This document shows positions 25,588 to 34,860 of a stretch of 45,773 nt of DNA, in pieces (position 1 is the first letter of the stretch; each line of letters begins with the position of its first letter). Below the pieces are notes generated by a model, which was not told the DNA's origin, did no database searches, and worked only from the letters and a program-made list of their open reading frames with translations. Both the position numbers and the translations under genes were made by a program. The DNA lies in contig JABWBQ010000033.1 in assembly GCA_013360395.1 (NCBI GenBank), positions 1 to 45,773 on the forward strand, written 5' to 3'. The stretch is from Flavobacteriales bacterium. Its GTDB lineage: Bacteria > Bacteroidota > Bacteroidia > Flavobacteriales_F > PHOS-HE28.

Positions 25588-28350
25588 ATGGCCCTGAAGC
25601 CGTCCCATCGCATCCTCCTGCTCCTGCTCCTGTGCGCGATCCCCTTCGGAGGCCACGCTCAGGTGGTGCTCAACGAGGTGAGCGCCAGCAATCTGTCCAC
25701 CTTCGCTGACAACAACGGCGAGTTCGAGGACTGGGTGGAGCTGTACAACACCACCGCCGCACCGGTGGACATCAGCGGCTGGCACCTCAGCGACAACCCG
25801 AACAACCCCACCAAGTGGGCCTTCCCGGTGGGGGCGCAGGTGCCGGCGAACGGCCGGCTGATGGTGTTCTGTTCGAGCCGCGACATGTTCACGCTGCCGC
25901 TGATCTTCCACACCAACTTCAAGCTCAGCCAGGGCCAGAACGAGTGGATCCTGCTGGCCGATGCGGGCGGCAACGTGCTGGACGACTTCCAGCTCTCGGA
26001 CCGTACCAAGGAGAACCACAGCCGCGGCCGTACGACCGATGGCGCCGCCACCTGGTCGCTCTTCCAGACCCCCACGCCCAACGCGGCCAACGTCGGCGCC
26101 TCTGCGGACTACGAGCCGAAGCCCCAGTTCAGCCTGCCCGCCGGTGTGTATGCCGGTGCACAGAGCGTGGCCTTGAGCTCTCCCTCCGGGGCCACCATCC
26201 GCTACACCTTGGACGGCACCACGCCCACGGCCACCAGCACGCCCTATGCGGCCCCGCTGAACATCGCCGCCACCACCGTGGTGCGCGCCGCGTGCTTCAG
26301 CGCCACGCCCGGGGTCCCGCCCAGTTTCATCGAGACCAACACCTACTTCATCGGCGTCACCCACACGGTGGCCATCCTGAGCGTTGCGGGGGATGAGGTG
26401 GACGACCTGCTGCTGGGCAACGGCGGCCTGGAACCCGTCTCCTCCCTGGAGTACTTCGGCCCCAACGGGGTGCTGCGCGATGAAGCCGTGGGCACCTGCG
26501 ACGAGCACGGACAGGACAGTTGGGCCTACGACCAACGCGGCTTCGACTGGGTGACGCGCGACCAGTACGGCTACAACGACGCCATCCACTACCCGATCTT
26601 CCGCACCAAGGACCGCGATGAATACCAGCGCCTCATCATCAAGGCGGCCGCCGGGGACAACTACGAGTTCGGTCCCGGTCAGCCTGCGCACATCCGCGAT
26701 GCGTATGTGCAGGCCCTCAGCCAGGTGGGCAACCTGCGCGTGGACGAACGCAGCTACGAACCCTGCGTGGTCTACATCAACGGCCAGTACTGGGGTGTGT
26801 ATGACCTTCGTGAGAAGGTCGACGACTCGGATTTCACCCGGTACTACTACGACCAGGGCGAGTACGACATCCAGTTCATCAAGACCTGGGGCGGCACCTG
26901 GAGCGAATACGGCGGAGCCCAGGCCCAGGCCGACTGGGATGCCCTGCGCACCTTCATCGCCACCAACAACATGGGCGACCCCACGGCCTTCGCCTACGTG
27001 GACAGTGTGTTCAACTGGAAGAGCCTGGTGGACTACTTCTGTCTGAACAGCTATACGGTGTGTGCGGACTGGCTCAATTGGAACACGGGCTGGTGGCGGG
27101 GGATGAACCCCAACGGTGACCACAAGAAGTGGGGCTACATCCTGTGGGACATGGACGCCACCTTCGGGCACTACACCAACTTCACCGGCATCCCCGACCA
27201 AAGCCCCAACGCCGATCCCTGCACGGTGGAGGACCTGCCCGACCCCGGTGGCCAGGGCCACACCGAGATCATCGAGAAGCTGATCCAGGAGAACCCCATG
27301 GTGCACGACTACTACGTGAACCGCTACATCGACCTGGGCAACACCGTCTTCAGCTGCAACAACATGGTGCCCTTCCTGGACAGCCTGGTGGGCCTGATCG
27401 CCCCCGAGATGCCCGGGCAGGTGGCCCGCTGGGGCGGAAGCGTGGCCGACTGGCAGGCCAACGTGCAGGTGATGCGTGACTTCATCGAGACCCGTTGCGT
27501 CACCATCCAGGACGGACTGATCGACTGCTACGAGCTGTCCGGGCCCTTCGACGTCACCTTCGACGTGAACCCGCCCCTGAGCGGCACCGTGCGCGTCAAC
27601 TCCCAGGTGCTGCCCTCGTATCCCTTCACCGGCACCTATTACGGCGGCATCACCACCACCCTGGCGCCCATCCCCGAGCCCGGCTGGGTGTTCAGCCACT
27701 GGACCATCCAGAACGACACCATCTGGCCCAGCCTCACGGACAGCTTGGTGACGCTCACCATCGACACCACGGACCACATCGTGGCGCACTTCATCCCGCC
27801 CATCAAACACCAAGTGCTGCTGGACGTGGACCCGGACCACAGCGGCCGCATCGTGTTCGACGGCGTGGTGTACGATGTCCTCCCCACCGTGGTGCAGGTG
27901 CCCGAGGGCGTGGCCCTGCCCATCAAGGTGCTGCCGGCCCAATACCACGACTTCAGGTACTGGAGCATCCGGAACAACGAGCTCAGTCCGGCGGACAGCA
28001 GCCTGCAGGAGCTCAGCATCACCTTCTTCGGTCCGGACACGGTGATCGCGCACTTGGAGCCCCAGGAATACGCCTACTGGATCCCCAACTCCTTCACGCC
28101 CAACAACGACGGCATCAACGATGTCTGGCAGCCTTGGGGCAACGTGATCGACCTGGAGTCCTTTGAGCTGAAGATCTACGACCGCTGGGGGCAGTTGCTG
28201 TTCCAGAGCGAGGACCCCAACCAGCCCTGGGATGGCTCCAACGGCGCAGGGCCCGTGGGCGCCGGCGTGTACGCCTACCGGGCCTACGTGATCGAAGGCG
28301 TCACCAAGGAGCGCCACGAGCTGTTCGGGCATGTGACCGTGGTGCGCTGA
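25588..28350 (+). CDS. CotH-kinase-family protein with lamin-tail domain and T9SS type B sorting domain
   Basis: The 920-residue product has a signal peptide (1-24). Residues 25-150 are a lamin-tail domain (VVLNEVSASN...DWVELYNT...GWHLSDN). About 178-250 resemble the chitobiase C-terminal/Fn3-like fold (ATIRYTLDGTTPT). About 260-640 form a CotH-like kinase region: RLIIKAAAGDN (348-358), YINGQYWGVYDLREK (396-410), WKSLVDYFCLNSY (477-489) and GYILWDMDATFG (516-527), which includes the acidic DMD motif. Two beta repeats follow (about 655-825). The C-terminus (832-920) is a type B sorting domain (PNSFTPNNDGINDVW...IYDRWGQLLF...WDGSNGAGPVGAGVYAY). CotH proteins phosphorylate secreted proteins in spore formers; the role in Bacteroidota is unclear. 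Confidence 0.9.
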   Translation: MALKPSHRILLLLLLCAIPFGGHAQVVLNEVSASNLSTFADNNGEFEDWVELYNTTAAPVDISGWHLSDNPNNPTKWAFPVGAQVPANGRLMVFCSSRDMFTLPLIFHTNFKLSQGQNEWILLADAGGNVLDDFQLSDRTKENHSRGRTTDGAATWSLFQTPTPNAANVGASADYEPKPQFSLPAGVYAGAQSVALSSPSGATIRYTLDGTTPTATSTPYAAPLNIAATTVVRAACFSATPGVPPSFIETNTYFIGVTHTVAILSVAGDEVDDLLLGNGGLEPVSSLEYFGPNGVLRDEAVGTCDEHGQDSWAYDQRGFDWVTRDQYGYNDAIHYPIFRTKDRDEYQRLIIKAAAGDNYEFGPGQPAHIRDAYVQALSQVGNLRVDERSYEPCVVYINGQYWGVYDLREKVDDSDFTRYYYDQGEYDIQFIKTWGGTWSEYGGAQAQADWDALRTFIATNNMGDPTAFAYVDSVFNWKSLVDYFCLNSYTVCADWLNWNTGWWRGMNPNGDHKKWGYILWDMDATFGHYTNFTGIPDQSPNADPCTVEDLPDPGGQGHTEIIEKLIQENPMVHDYYVNRYIDLGNTVFSCNNMVPFLDSLVGLIAPEMPGQVARWGGSVADWQANVQVMRDFIETRCVTIQDGLIDCYELSGPFDVTFDVNPPLSGTVRVNSQVLPSYPFTGTYYGGITTTLAPIPEPGWVFSHWTIQNDTIWPSLTDSLVTLTIDTTDHIVAHFIPPIKHQVLLDVDPDHSGRIVFDGVVYDVLPTVVQVPEGVALPIKVLPAQYHDFRYWSIRNNELSPADSSLQELSITFFGPDTVIAHLEPQEYAYWIPNSFTPNNDGINDVWQPWGNVIDLESFELKIYDRWGQLLFQSEDPNQPWDGSNGAGPVGAGVYAYRAYVIEGVTKERHELFGHVTVVR

Positions 28351-28475
28351 GGCGGCCCCGGCGCGTTGAAGGCAACGGTCGCGACAGGCCGGGTGCCGGG
28401 TGCATTGCGCCGATCACCGGTATTGCATGAATGCGGATATCGTGCAACTTCGTGGTGCACGAACCTTCCAGCCCC

Positions 28476-30884
28476 ATGTGTACAAGAACGACCCTTCTCG
28501 CGGCCGCCATCGCGGCTGCGGCCGCGGCCCCGGCTCAAGTGGCCCGCCTGCAGGTGGTGCACAACAGCGCGGACACGACCGTGGCCACGGTGGATGTGTA
28601 CATGAACGACAGCCTGCTGATCGACGGCCTTGGCTTCCGCACGGCCTGGGGTTACCAGGACGTGCCCGCCGGCATGGACCTGCGCTTCGCCATCGCTCCG
28701 GACAGCAGCACCAGTGTGGCTGACACCATCCCCGGCCTGACCACCACGATCAACCTGCTGGACAGCGGCACCTATCTGCTGGCGGCCCAGGGCATCCGCA
28801 GCGCCATGGGCTACAACCCCGCGCCGCCCTTCATGTGGGTGCTGACCGCGGGTATGGAGGTGGACACCCTGGGCCAGTTGGGGTTCACCCTGCACCATGG
28901 TGCCACCGATGCGCCGGGCCTTGACGTGTACGAACGCGGCGTGCTGAACGCCGGCATCATCAACGGCCAGGGCTATGGCCAGGCCAGCGTGCCGATGTCC
29001 TTGCCGGCCGCCGACCTGGTGCTGGAGCTGCATGCTGCGGGCGACCCCGATGCCTGGATGTCGTACAGCTTGGCCGCCCAGAACCTGGCGGGCCAGGGTG
29101 TGGCGGTGTTCGCCAGCGGCTTCACGGACCCCGCGCAGAACAGCGGCGGCCCGGCCTTCGGCCTGTGGATGGCCCTGCCCACCGGCGGCCCCCTGGTGGC
29201 GCTGCAGCCCTTCCAGGCCCCCACCGCTCGGCTGCAGGCGATCCACGCCAGTGCCGACACCGCCCTGGACGTGGTGGACCTCTACCTGAACGACGAACTG
29301 CTGGCCGATGACCTGGCCTTCCGCCATGCCACGGCCTTTGCGGATGTGCCCGCCGGGGTGGCCCTGCGCCTGGCCCTCGCTCCGGCCACCAGCACCGGCG
29401 TGGCCGACACCATCCCCGGCTTGAGCACGCTCCTGCAACTCGACTCGGCGGGCACCTACGTCCTGGCAGCACACGGCATCGCCAGCGGGAACGGGTTCAA
29501 CCCCGCGCCACCCTTCTCCTTCGGCAGTTTCGACCCGGCCCGTGAGGCCGCCCTCTCCGCCGGGCACACCGACGTGCTGTGGATGAACGCCTGCACGGAC
29601 CTGCCGGTGCTGGACCTGATGGAGGTGGGGGCCTTGGATTCCCTCTTGATGGACGACCTGACCTACCCCGGCTTTGCGGGCTATCTGGAATTGCCTGCGG
29701 ACAGCTTCACCGTGCAGGTGCGGACCGCGGACAACAGTGCGGTGGTGGGCGCCTACCAGCTGATCCCGGCCGCCTTGGACGTGGTGGACAGCGCCATCAC
29801 GGTGGTGGCCTGCGGATTCCGCGACCCGGCGCAGAACAGCAACGGCCCGGCCTTCGGCCTGTGGGCGGCGCTGCCCGCGGGCGGCCCGCTGCTGGAGCTG
29901 CCTGCCGCGCCGGTGCCCATGGCACGCGTGCAGATCATCCACAACAGCGCCGATGCCGCCCTGGCCACGGTGGACCTCTGGAAGAACGACATCATGTTGG
30001 CCGACGACCTGCCCTTCCGACAGGCCACGCCCTTCCTGGACCTGCAGGCCGGCGTGGACATCGATCTGGGCGTGGCACCGGCCGGCAGCACCAGCGCGGC
30101 CGATGCCTTCCACCACACCGTGATGACCTTCGCCGGGGGCAGCACCCATGTGCTGATGGCCGCCGGTATCGAAAGCTCCTCGGGCTACGATCCCGCCGTT
30201 CCCTTCGGCCTGCATCACCACGCCAACGCCCGCGAAACGGCCACCTCCGGCGCGTCCAACACGGACATCCTGGTGGCCCATGGCGGCACCGACGTGCCCA
30301 CGGTGAACATCAATGAGGTGCTGGCCTTCGGCGGTGTGACCCTGGTGACGGGCCTTTCTTACGGCGAGTTCACGGGCTACCTCGAGCCACCCACCGCCGG
30401 CTATGCCTTCGATGTGGTCGCGGCCGGTGACCTCCTGGGCAGCTTCCAGGCCCCGCTGGCGACCATGGGCTGGCAGGGCGAGGCGATCACCGTGGTGGTG
30501 AGCGGCTTCCGCGATCCGGCGCAGAACAGCAACGGCCCGGCCTTCGGGCTGTGGGTCGCCGATGCCGACGGTGGGCCGCTGGTGGAGCTTCCCGTTTACA
30601 CCGGCGTGGAGGAGCAGGCCGGGCCGCTCGCCGGCACCGTGCTCTGGCCCAACCCCGCCGCCGACCGCCTCAACATCCGCATCCCCGACCTGGGTCCACG
30701 CAGCCTGCAGTTGGCGTTGTTGGACGCATCGGGCCGTGCCGTGCGTTCCTGGTCCGGCGCAGGACCGGCGCGCCAAGCCGACCAGCTGACGCTGGACCTG
30801 GCGGGGCTGGCCCCGGGCACGTACGTGATCCGCCTGCGGAGCGACCACTACAGCGTGGCCCTGCCGGTGGGCGTGGCGCGCTGA
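28476..30884 (+). CDS. T9SS cargo with three DUF4397 repeats
   Basis: I place the start at ATG 28476 (product begins CTRTTLLAAAIAAAAAAPAQ after Met), which gives a proper signal peptide; the upstream in-frame ATG 28431 lies before a likely promoter box (CAACTTCG, 28445-28452). The 802-residue product has three tandem units of about 240 residues. Each begins with a DUF4397 segment (ARLQVVHNSAD, ARLQAIHASAD, ARVQIIHNSAD) and ends with a conserved block (GF.DPAQNS.GPAFGLW). The C-terminus (about 725-802) is a type A sorting domain (VLWPNPAADRLNIR...LDASGRAV...LAPGTYVIRL). DUF4397 proteins are surface proteins of unknown role. A long perfect hairpin follows the stop. Confidence 0.87.
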   Translation: MCTRTTLLAAAIAAAAAAPAQVARLQVVHNSADTTVATVDVYMNDSLLIDGLGFRTAWGYQDVPAGMDLRFAIAPDSSTSVADTIPGLTTTINLLDSGTYLLAAQGIRSAMGYNPAPPFMWVLTAGMEVDTLGQLGFTLHHGATDAPGLDVYERGVLNAGIINGQGYGQASVPMSLPAADLVLELHAAGDPDAWMSYSLAAQNLAGQGVAVFASGFTDPAQNSGGPAFGLWMALPTGGPLVALQPFQAPTARLQAIHASADTALDVVDLYLNDELLADDLAFRHATAFADVPAGVALRLALAPATSTGVADTIPGLSTLLQLDSAGTYVLAAHGIASGNGFNPAPPFSFGSFDPAREAALSAGHTDVLWMNACTDLPVLDLMEVGALDSLLMDDLTYPGFAGYLELPADSFTVQVRTADNSAVVGAYQLIPAALDVVDSAITVVACGFRDPAQNSNGPAFGLWAALPAGGPLLELPAAPVPMARVQIIHNSADAALATVDLWKNDIMLADDLPFRQATPFLDLQAGVDIDLGVAPAGSTSAADAFHHTVMTFAGGSTHVLMAAGIESSSGYDPAVPFGLHHHANARETATSGASNTDILVAHGGTDVPTVNINEVLAFGGVTLVTGLSYGEFTGYLEPPTAGYAFDVVAAGDLLGSFQAPLATMGWQGEAITVVVSGFRDPAQNSNGPAFGLWVADADGGPLVELPVYTGVEEQAGPLAGTVLWPNPAADRLNIRIPDLGPRSLQLALLDASGRAVRSWSGAGPARQADQLTLDLAGLAPGTYVIRLRSDHYSVALPVGVAR
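28875..30580 (+). repeat. Three copies of a conserved block within the DUF4397 gene
   Basis: Blocks encoding DPAQNS-GPAFGLW recur near 29129, 29827 and 30517, about 700 bp apart, with much conserved DNA (gcgcagaacagc then ggcccggccttcgg). They mark the ends of three tandem units of one ancestral module. Boundaries are approximate. Confidence 0.7.
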
Positions 30885-30890
30885 GCGGAA

Positions 30891-30936
30891 GGCGGCGCCC
30901 GGGCGACCTTCACCACGGGGTCGCCCGGGCGCCGCC
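30891..30936. terminator. 18-bp perfect stem-loop after the DUF4397 gene
   Basis: GGCGGCGCCCGGGCGACC (30891-30908) pairs perfectly with 30919-30936 across a 10-nt loop. It begins 6 nt after the stop codon. No T run follows, so it may act as an mRNA 3'-end stabiliser or a GC-only terminator. The next promoter box is 28 nt further on. Confidence 0.55.
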
Positions 30937-30964
30937 GCCATTCCGTGCGATGCGGCCTGCGGAC

Positions 30965-30972
30965 CAACTTTG
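30965..30972 (+). promoter_or_regulatory. -7-like box CAACTTTG
   Basis: Differs from TAnnTTTG only at the first base and ends 4 nt before ATG 30977, so the transcript should be leaderless or nearly so. Confidence 0.5.
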
Positions 30973-30976
30973 CAGG

Positions 30977-31663
30977 ATGAGCGCCCTGCGCCCATGCCCT
31001 TGGAGCGCCCTGCTGGCGATCGCCCTGCTGGCCTGCGGACCGGCATCGCCCACGGCCCCGACCCCGGCACACAGGAAGCCGGGCGGGGTCCGTGCTTCGG
31101 TGGCCTTCGTGGACGGCACCAAGCATGGGGAGGCCCGCGTCGTGGACGCGAAAGGCCGCGTACGCAAGACCGGCCGTTACGATCACGACCGCAAGACCGG
31201 GACCTGGACCGCCTTTGATGCCGATGGCGACACGCTGGAGGTGGTGCACTACAGCAACGGCCTGCTCGATGGCGAAAGCCGCATGTACGCCCCGGATGGC
31301 GTTCTGCTCAAGCGGATCACGTACCGCAGTGGGCGGATGCACGGGACCTACGAGGACCATTTCGCGGACGGGGCCCTCCACGAGCGGGCGGAGTACCGCG
31401 ATGGCCTGCGCCACGGTCCCTACCTGCGGTTCACCCGGAAGGACACGCTGGACAACGGGCCGCGCCTGGAAGGGCAGTACAGCAAGGGTTCGCGCACGGG
31501 CATCTGGCGGCGCTACTACGGCAACGGCGTACAGAGCGAGGAGGGACCGATCGTGGACGACCGGTTCGATGGGCGCTGGACTTACTGGGACCGTCGCGGA
31601 CGACCGCGGCTGGAGCGCGACTTCGTGCGGGGTGCGCTCGTGTACGAAGGCCCTCCGCGTTAA
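30977..31663 (+). CDS. MORN/YwqK-like repeat lipoprotein
   Basis: The 228-residue product has a lipoprotein signal (SALLAIALLAC, lipidation at the Cys about residue 20). The rest is a run of MORN-like/YwqK-type repeats of about 22-24 residues: RKTGTWTAFDADG, NGLLDGESRMYAPDG, SGRMHGTYEDHFADG, DGLRHGPYLRF, KGSRTGIWRRYYGNG, DDRFDGRWTYWDRRG. Such repeats are found in Bacteroidota proteins annotated as YwqK-family antitoxin-like, but no toxin partner is visible, so that name should not be taken as function. The ATG follows a CAACTTTG box by 4 nt. The stop codon shares the TTAA palindrome with the convergent oxidase gene. Confidence 0.85.
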   Translation: MSALRPCPWSALLAIALLACGPASPTAPTPAHRKPGGVRASVAFVDGTKHGEARVVDAKGRVRKTGRYDHDRKTGTWTAFDADGDTLEVVHYSNGLLDGESRMYAPDGVLLKRITYRSGRMHGTYEDHFADGALHERAEYRDGLRHGPYLRFTRKDTLDNGPRLEGQYSKGSRTGIWRRYYGNGVQSEEGPIVDDRFDGRWTYWDRRGRPRLERDFVRGALVYEGPPR

Positions 31664-33048
31664 GGCAGCACCTTGCCGGGGTTCAGGATGCCCTTGGGGT
31701 CGAACAGGCGTTTGAGGCCGCGCATCAGTTCGAGCTGGGCGGGGTTGAAGACGAGGTCCATGTACGGCCGCTGAACCAGCCCGATGCCGTGTTCGCCGCT
31801 GAGGGTGCCGCCCAGGGACACGGTGAGCGCGAAGATCTCGCGGATGGCCTTGGGCAGCTCCTCCTTCCAAAAAGCCTCGTCCAGGTCGCCCCGGATGATG
31901 TTGACGTGGAGGTTGCCGTCGCCGGCATGGCCGTAGCACACGCTGGAGAACCCGTACCGTGCGCCGATCGCCTTGACGCCGGCGAGCAGGCGCGGCAACG
32001 CGAAGCGCGGCACCACGGTGTCCTCCTCCTTGTACACGCTGTGCGCCTTCACGCTCACCGGCACGCTGCGGCGCAGGTGCCAGAGCGCCGCCTTCTCCGA
32101 GGCGCTCTCCGCGAAGAGCACCTCGCCGGCACCGTGCGCTTCCATCACCCCCAGGATGGTCTCGCAGTCGCGCATCAGCGCATCGCCGTGGTCGCCGTCC
32201 ACCTCGATCAGCAGGTAGGCCCCCGGGTCGGTGGACAGCTGGGCGGGGAGGCCGTCGGTGTGCTTCATGGTCCAGACGATGGCGTCGCGCTCCATGAACT
32301 CCAGGGCGCTGGGGGTCACCCCGGCGCGGAAGGTGGCGCTCACCGCCGTGCAGGCATCCTCGGCGCTGGCGAAGGGCACCAGCATCAGGCGGTTCTCGCG
32401 GGGCAGGGGAACCAGGCGGAGCACCGCGCGGGTGATCACCGCCAGCGTGCCCTCGCTGCCCACGATCAGGCGGGTGAGGTCGTAGCCGGTGGCGTTCTTC
32501 AAGGTGTTGGCGCCGGTCCACAGCACCGTGCCGTCGGGCAGCACCACCTCCAGGTTGAGCACGAAGTCGCGGGTGACGCCGTACTTCACGGCGCGCGGAC
32601 CGCCGGCGTTCTCGGCCAGGTTGCCGCCGATGGTGCAACTGCCGCGGCTGCTCGGATCGGGCGGATAGTACAGCCCCCTGGCCGCCACCGCCTCCTGCAG
32701 CACCTGGGTGATCACGCCCGGCTCCACCGTCACCTGCAGGTTGCCTTCGTCGATCTCCACGATGCGGTCCATCCGGTCCAGGGCCAGACCCACGCCGCCA
32801 TGCACGCACAGCGCGCCTCCGCTGAGGCCCGTACGCCCGCCGATCGGCGTCACCGGCACCTCCAACGCGTGGCAGAGGCGCAGCACCGCCGCCACTTCCG
32901 CCGTGGTCCTCGGCCGTACCACCACCTCCGGCGGGTGGCTCAGGTCCTCGGTCTCATCGTGCCCGTACGCCCGCCGCAGTTCCTCGTCCACATGGACGGC
33001 ATCGGCGGGGAGCGCGGCGCGAAGGGCGGTGAGCAGGTCGGGGTGCAT
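31660..33048 (-). CDS. FAD-linked oxidase (GlcD / D-lactate dehydrogenase-like)
   Basis: The 462-residue product starts at ATG 33048; a longer frame adds 20 residues that look like promoter. The FAD-binding type 4 domain (about 38-215) shows PPEVVVRPRTTAEVAAVLRLC, PIGGRTGLSGGAL, the PDPSSRGSCTIGGNLAENAGG segment and VGSEGTL. The C-terminal FAD-oxidase domain (about 225-460) contains CYGHAGDGNLHVNI and SGEHGIG. This is the GlcD/DLD family oxidising 2-hydroxy acids such as glycolate or D-lactate. GlcE/GlcF partners are not adjacent, which favours a single-subunit D-lactate dehydrogenase-type enzyme. An AACTTTCG box lies 15 nt upstream on the minus strand (33064-33071). Confidence 0.9.
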   Translation of the reverse strand: MHPDLLTALRAALPADAVHVDEELRRAYGHDETEDLSHPPEVVVRPRTTAEVAAVLRLCHALEVPVTPIGGRTGLSGGALCVHGGVGLALDRMDRIVEIDEGNLQVTVEPGVITQVLQEAVAARGLYYPPDPSSRGSCTIGGNLAENAGGPRAVKYGVTRDFVLNLEVVLPDGTVLWTGANTLKNATGYDLTRLIVGSEGTLAVITRAVLRLVPLPRENRLMLVPFASAEDACTAVSATFRAGVTPSALEFMERDAIVWTMKHTDGLPAQLSTDPGAYLLIEVDGDHGDALMRDCETILGVMEAHGAGEVLFAESASEKAALWHLRRSVPVSVKAHSVYKEEDTVVPRFALPRLLAGVKAIGARYGFSSVCYGHAGDGNLHVNIIRGDLDEAFWKEELPKAIREIFALTVSLGGTLSGEHGIGLVQRPYMDLVFNPAQLELMRGLKRLFDPKGILNPGKVLP

Positions 33049-33132
33049 GGCCGTGGGAGGAGCCGAAAGTTCAGTTAACTTTCCGAGGCCACCATACGAA
33101 GGTCCCACCGTCTTTCCTCAAAGCCCCGACCC

Positions 33133-34765
33133 ATGCGCAGTGTCGTACTCCTGTTCGCCGGCATGCTCACTGTTCCGGCGATCGCCCAGAACATCGGCAT
33201 CAACGCCAGCGGAGCGGCCCCCGATGCGAGCGCGGTGCTCGACCTGGACGTCGCCGCCCACCCGGCGGCGGACAAGAAGGGCCTGTTGATCCCACGGATG
33301 GCCTTGACGGCCACGAACGTCGCCGCGCCGGTGGTGGCCCCCGCCACCTCCCTGCTGGTGTACAACACGGCCACGGCCGGTGCGCCGCCCAACAACGTCA
33401 CCCCGGGCTTTTATTACTGGAACGGCACCACGTGGGTGCGCTTCGGCATGAGCGGCGACGGGCACCAACCCGGCCGTGAACTTCATCGGCACCACCGACA
33501 ACCAGGACCTTGTGGTGCGCACCAACAACACCGAACGCATGCGGGTGATGGGCGCCACCGGACGGGTGGGGGTCAATACGACCGCACCCACCACCTTTTT
33601 GGACGTGTCCAGCCCGGGATTGCTCCAGGACGCCGTCTACGGCCACAGCCCCAACGTAGGGGGTGTTCTGGGCCGCGAGGTGAACTTCAGCTTCGGCGTG
33701 CCGCTGCAGACCATCAACGGTGCCGGGGTTTACGCCAACAACCCGACCGCGGGCTACACCTCCATCTATGCACAGAGCACGGGCGCGGCCACCGTGGCGG
33801 CCAACGTGAACTTTTCCGATGTCTGGATGGCCCAGTACAATTACACGCAGAACGGCAGCGCCGTGTACAACCCCGCAGGTACGTACAGCCAGCTGAACGT
33901 GACCAACGCCGCCCTGACCGGGAACCACCGGTCCATCTGGGCATACAGCGGCCGCGGCACCACTGCGGGCAACCCCGGCTTTACGGAGGGTTCCACCGCA
34001 TTCGCCGTGGCGCAGAACCAGGATTGCGACGGGGTGGTGGGCATCAGCGCCACGAACTCCACCATCGAGAACGCCGGCGGTTACTTCGAGAGCGACACGT
34101 ATGCCGGTGGCCTGCTCAACTACGCGTGGGTGGGGGCCAGGCTGGCCGGGGTAGGTTACAAGATCACCGGTGCGGGCGCGGTGGCCGAGATCATCCCCAC
34201 CCCGGACCACGGCCGCATCACGCTCGTGTGCCCCGAGTCGCCGGAGTACTGGTATCAGGACTACGGGACCGTTGCGTTGGTGAACGGCTTCGCGCATGTG
34301 GAACTGGACCCGATCCTGCAGGACATCATCGTGGTGGATGCCGCCAACCCCATGCGCGTGTACTGCACCCCGGTGGACATGCCCTACTTCAATGGCGTGA
34401 CCGTGATGAACAAGACGGCCACCGGTTTCGACATCCGGGAGCTCAACGGCGGCACGCATTCGGGGGCCATCGATTACCAGGTGATCGTGAAGCCGAAGAC
34501 CAACTTCGGCATGGGCCGCTTCGCACAGGCCCCGCCACCGCACGGCGTGAAGCCGTGGCAACAGCCCGAACAGGCCCTTGCCGCCAACCGCCCCGATCCG
34601 GCCAAGGTGTTCAACTGGCCGTCGGAGTTCGAGGTGTACCCCTACGATCCGGACAAGACCACCCCCATCGGTTCGCGGGTGCGTATCGGGCCGAACGCGG
34701 GCAAGTGGAAACTGGCCGAAGGCGTTTACTCGGACCACATCCCGGCCAAGTTGCCCGGGAAGTGA
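33133..34765 (+). pseudogene. Frameshifted Bacteroidota surface/tail-fibre-like protein
   Basis: The first frame (33133 to about 33460) encodes a signal peptide (RSVVLLFAGMLTVPAIAQ) and the same N-terminal domain as the gene at 1141 (IGINASGAAPDASAVLD...GLLIPRM...YYWNGTTWVRFGMSGDG). From 33461 the homologous sequence continues in another frame (GTNPAVNFIGTTDNQDLVVRTNN...) to the stop at 34763-34765. The paralogue at 1141 has about eight residues (GWSLTGNA) at the junction that are missing here, so a deletion of roughly 23 nt would explain the shift. The C-terminal domain (GRITLVCPESPEYWYQDYG...NKTATGFDI) is a module I recall from Bacteroidota surface proteins. An assembly error is possible. 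If the deletion is real the product is truncated or out of frame. Confidence 0.75.
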
Positions 34766-34860
34766 GGATGCACCGCGCACCGGGCCTGGAGCCCTGCGTT
34801 CGGGAAGGGATGCTCAGCGGTCGTTCGCGCGGATAGGTCCGGCGGGATGGGGAGTGCCGT

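Noticed and set aside
25459-28332. 957-codon open frame on the minus strand
   Set aside because: It lies wholly opposite the CotH gene, whose domains are clear. The translation is His/Val/Gly-rich without motifs, a known result of high GC3 on the coding strand.
28284-31070. 928-codon open frame on the minus strand
   Set aside because: Antisense shadow of the DUF4397 gene; no domain, no signal peptide, and it spans two intergenic regions with hairpin and promoter box.
30977-31663. Toxin-antitoxin assignment for the MORN/YwqK-like protein
   Set aside because: The repeat name alone suggests it; there is a lipoprotein signal and no toxin gene beside it.
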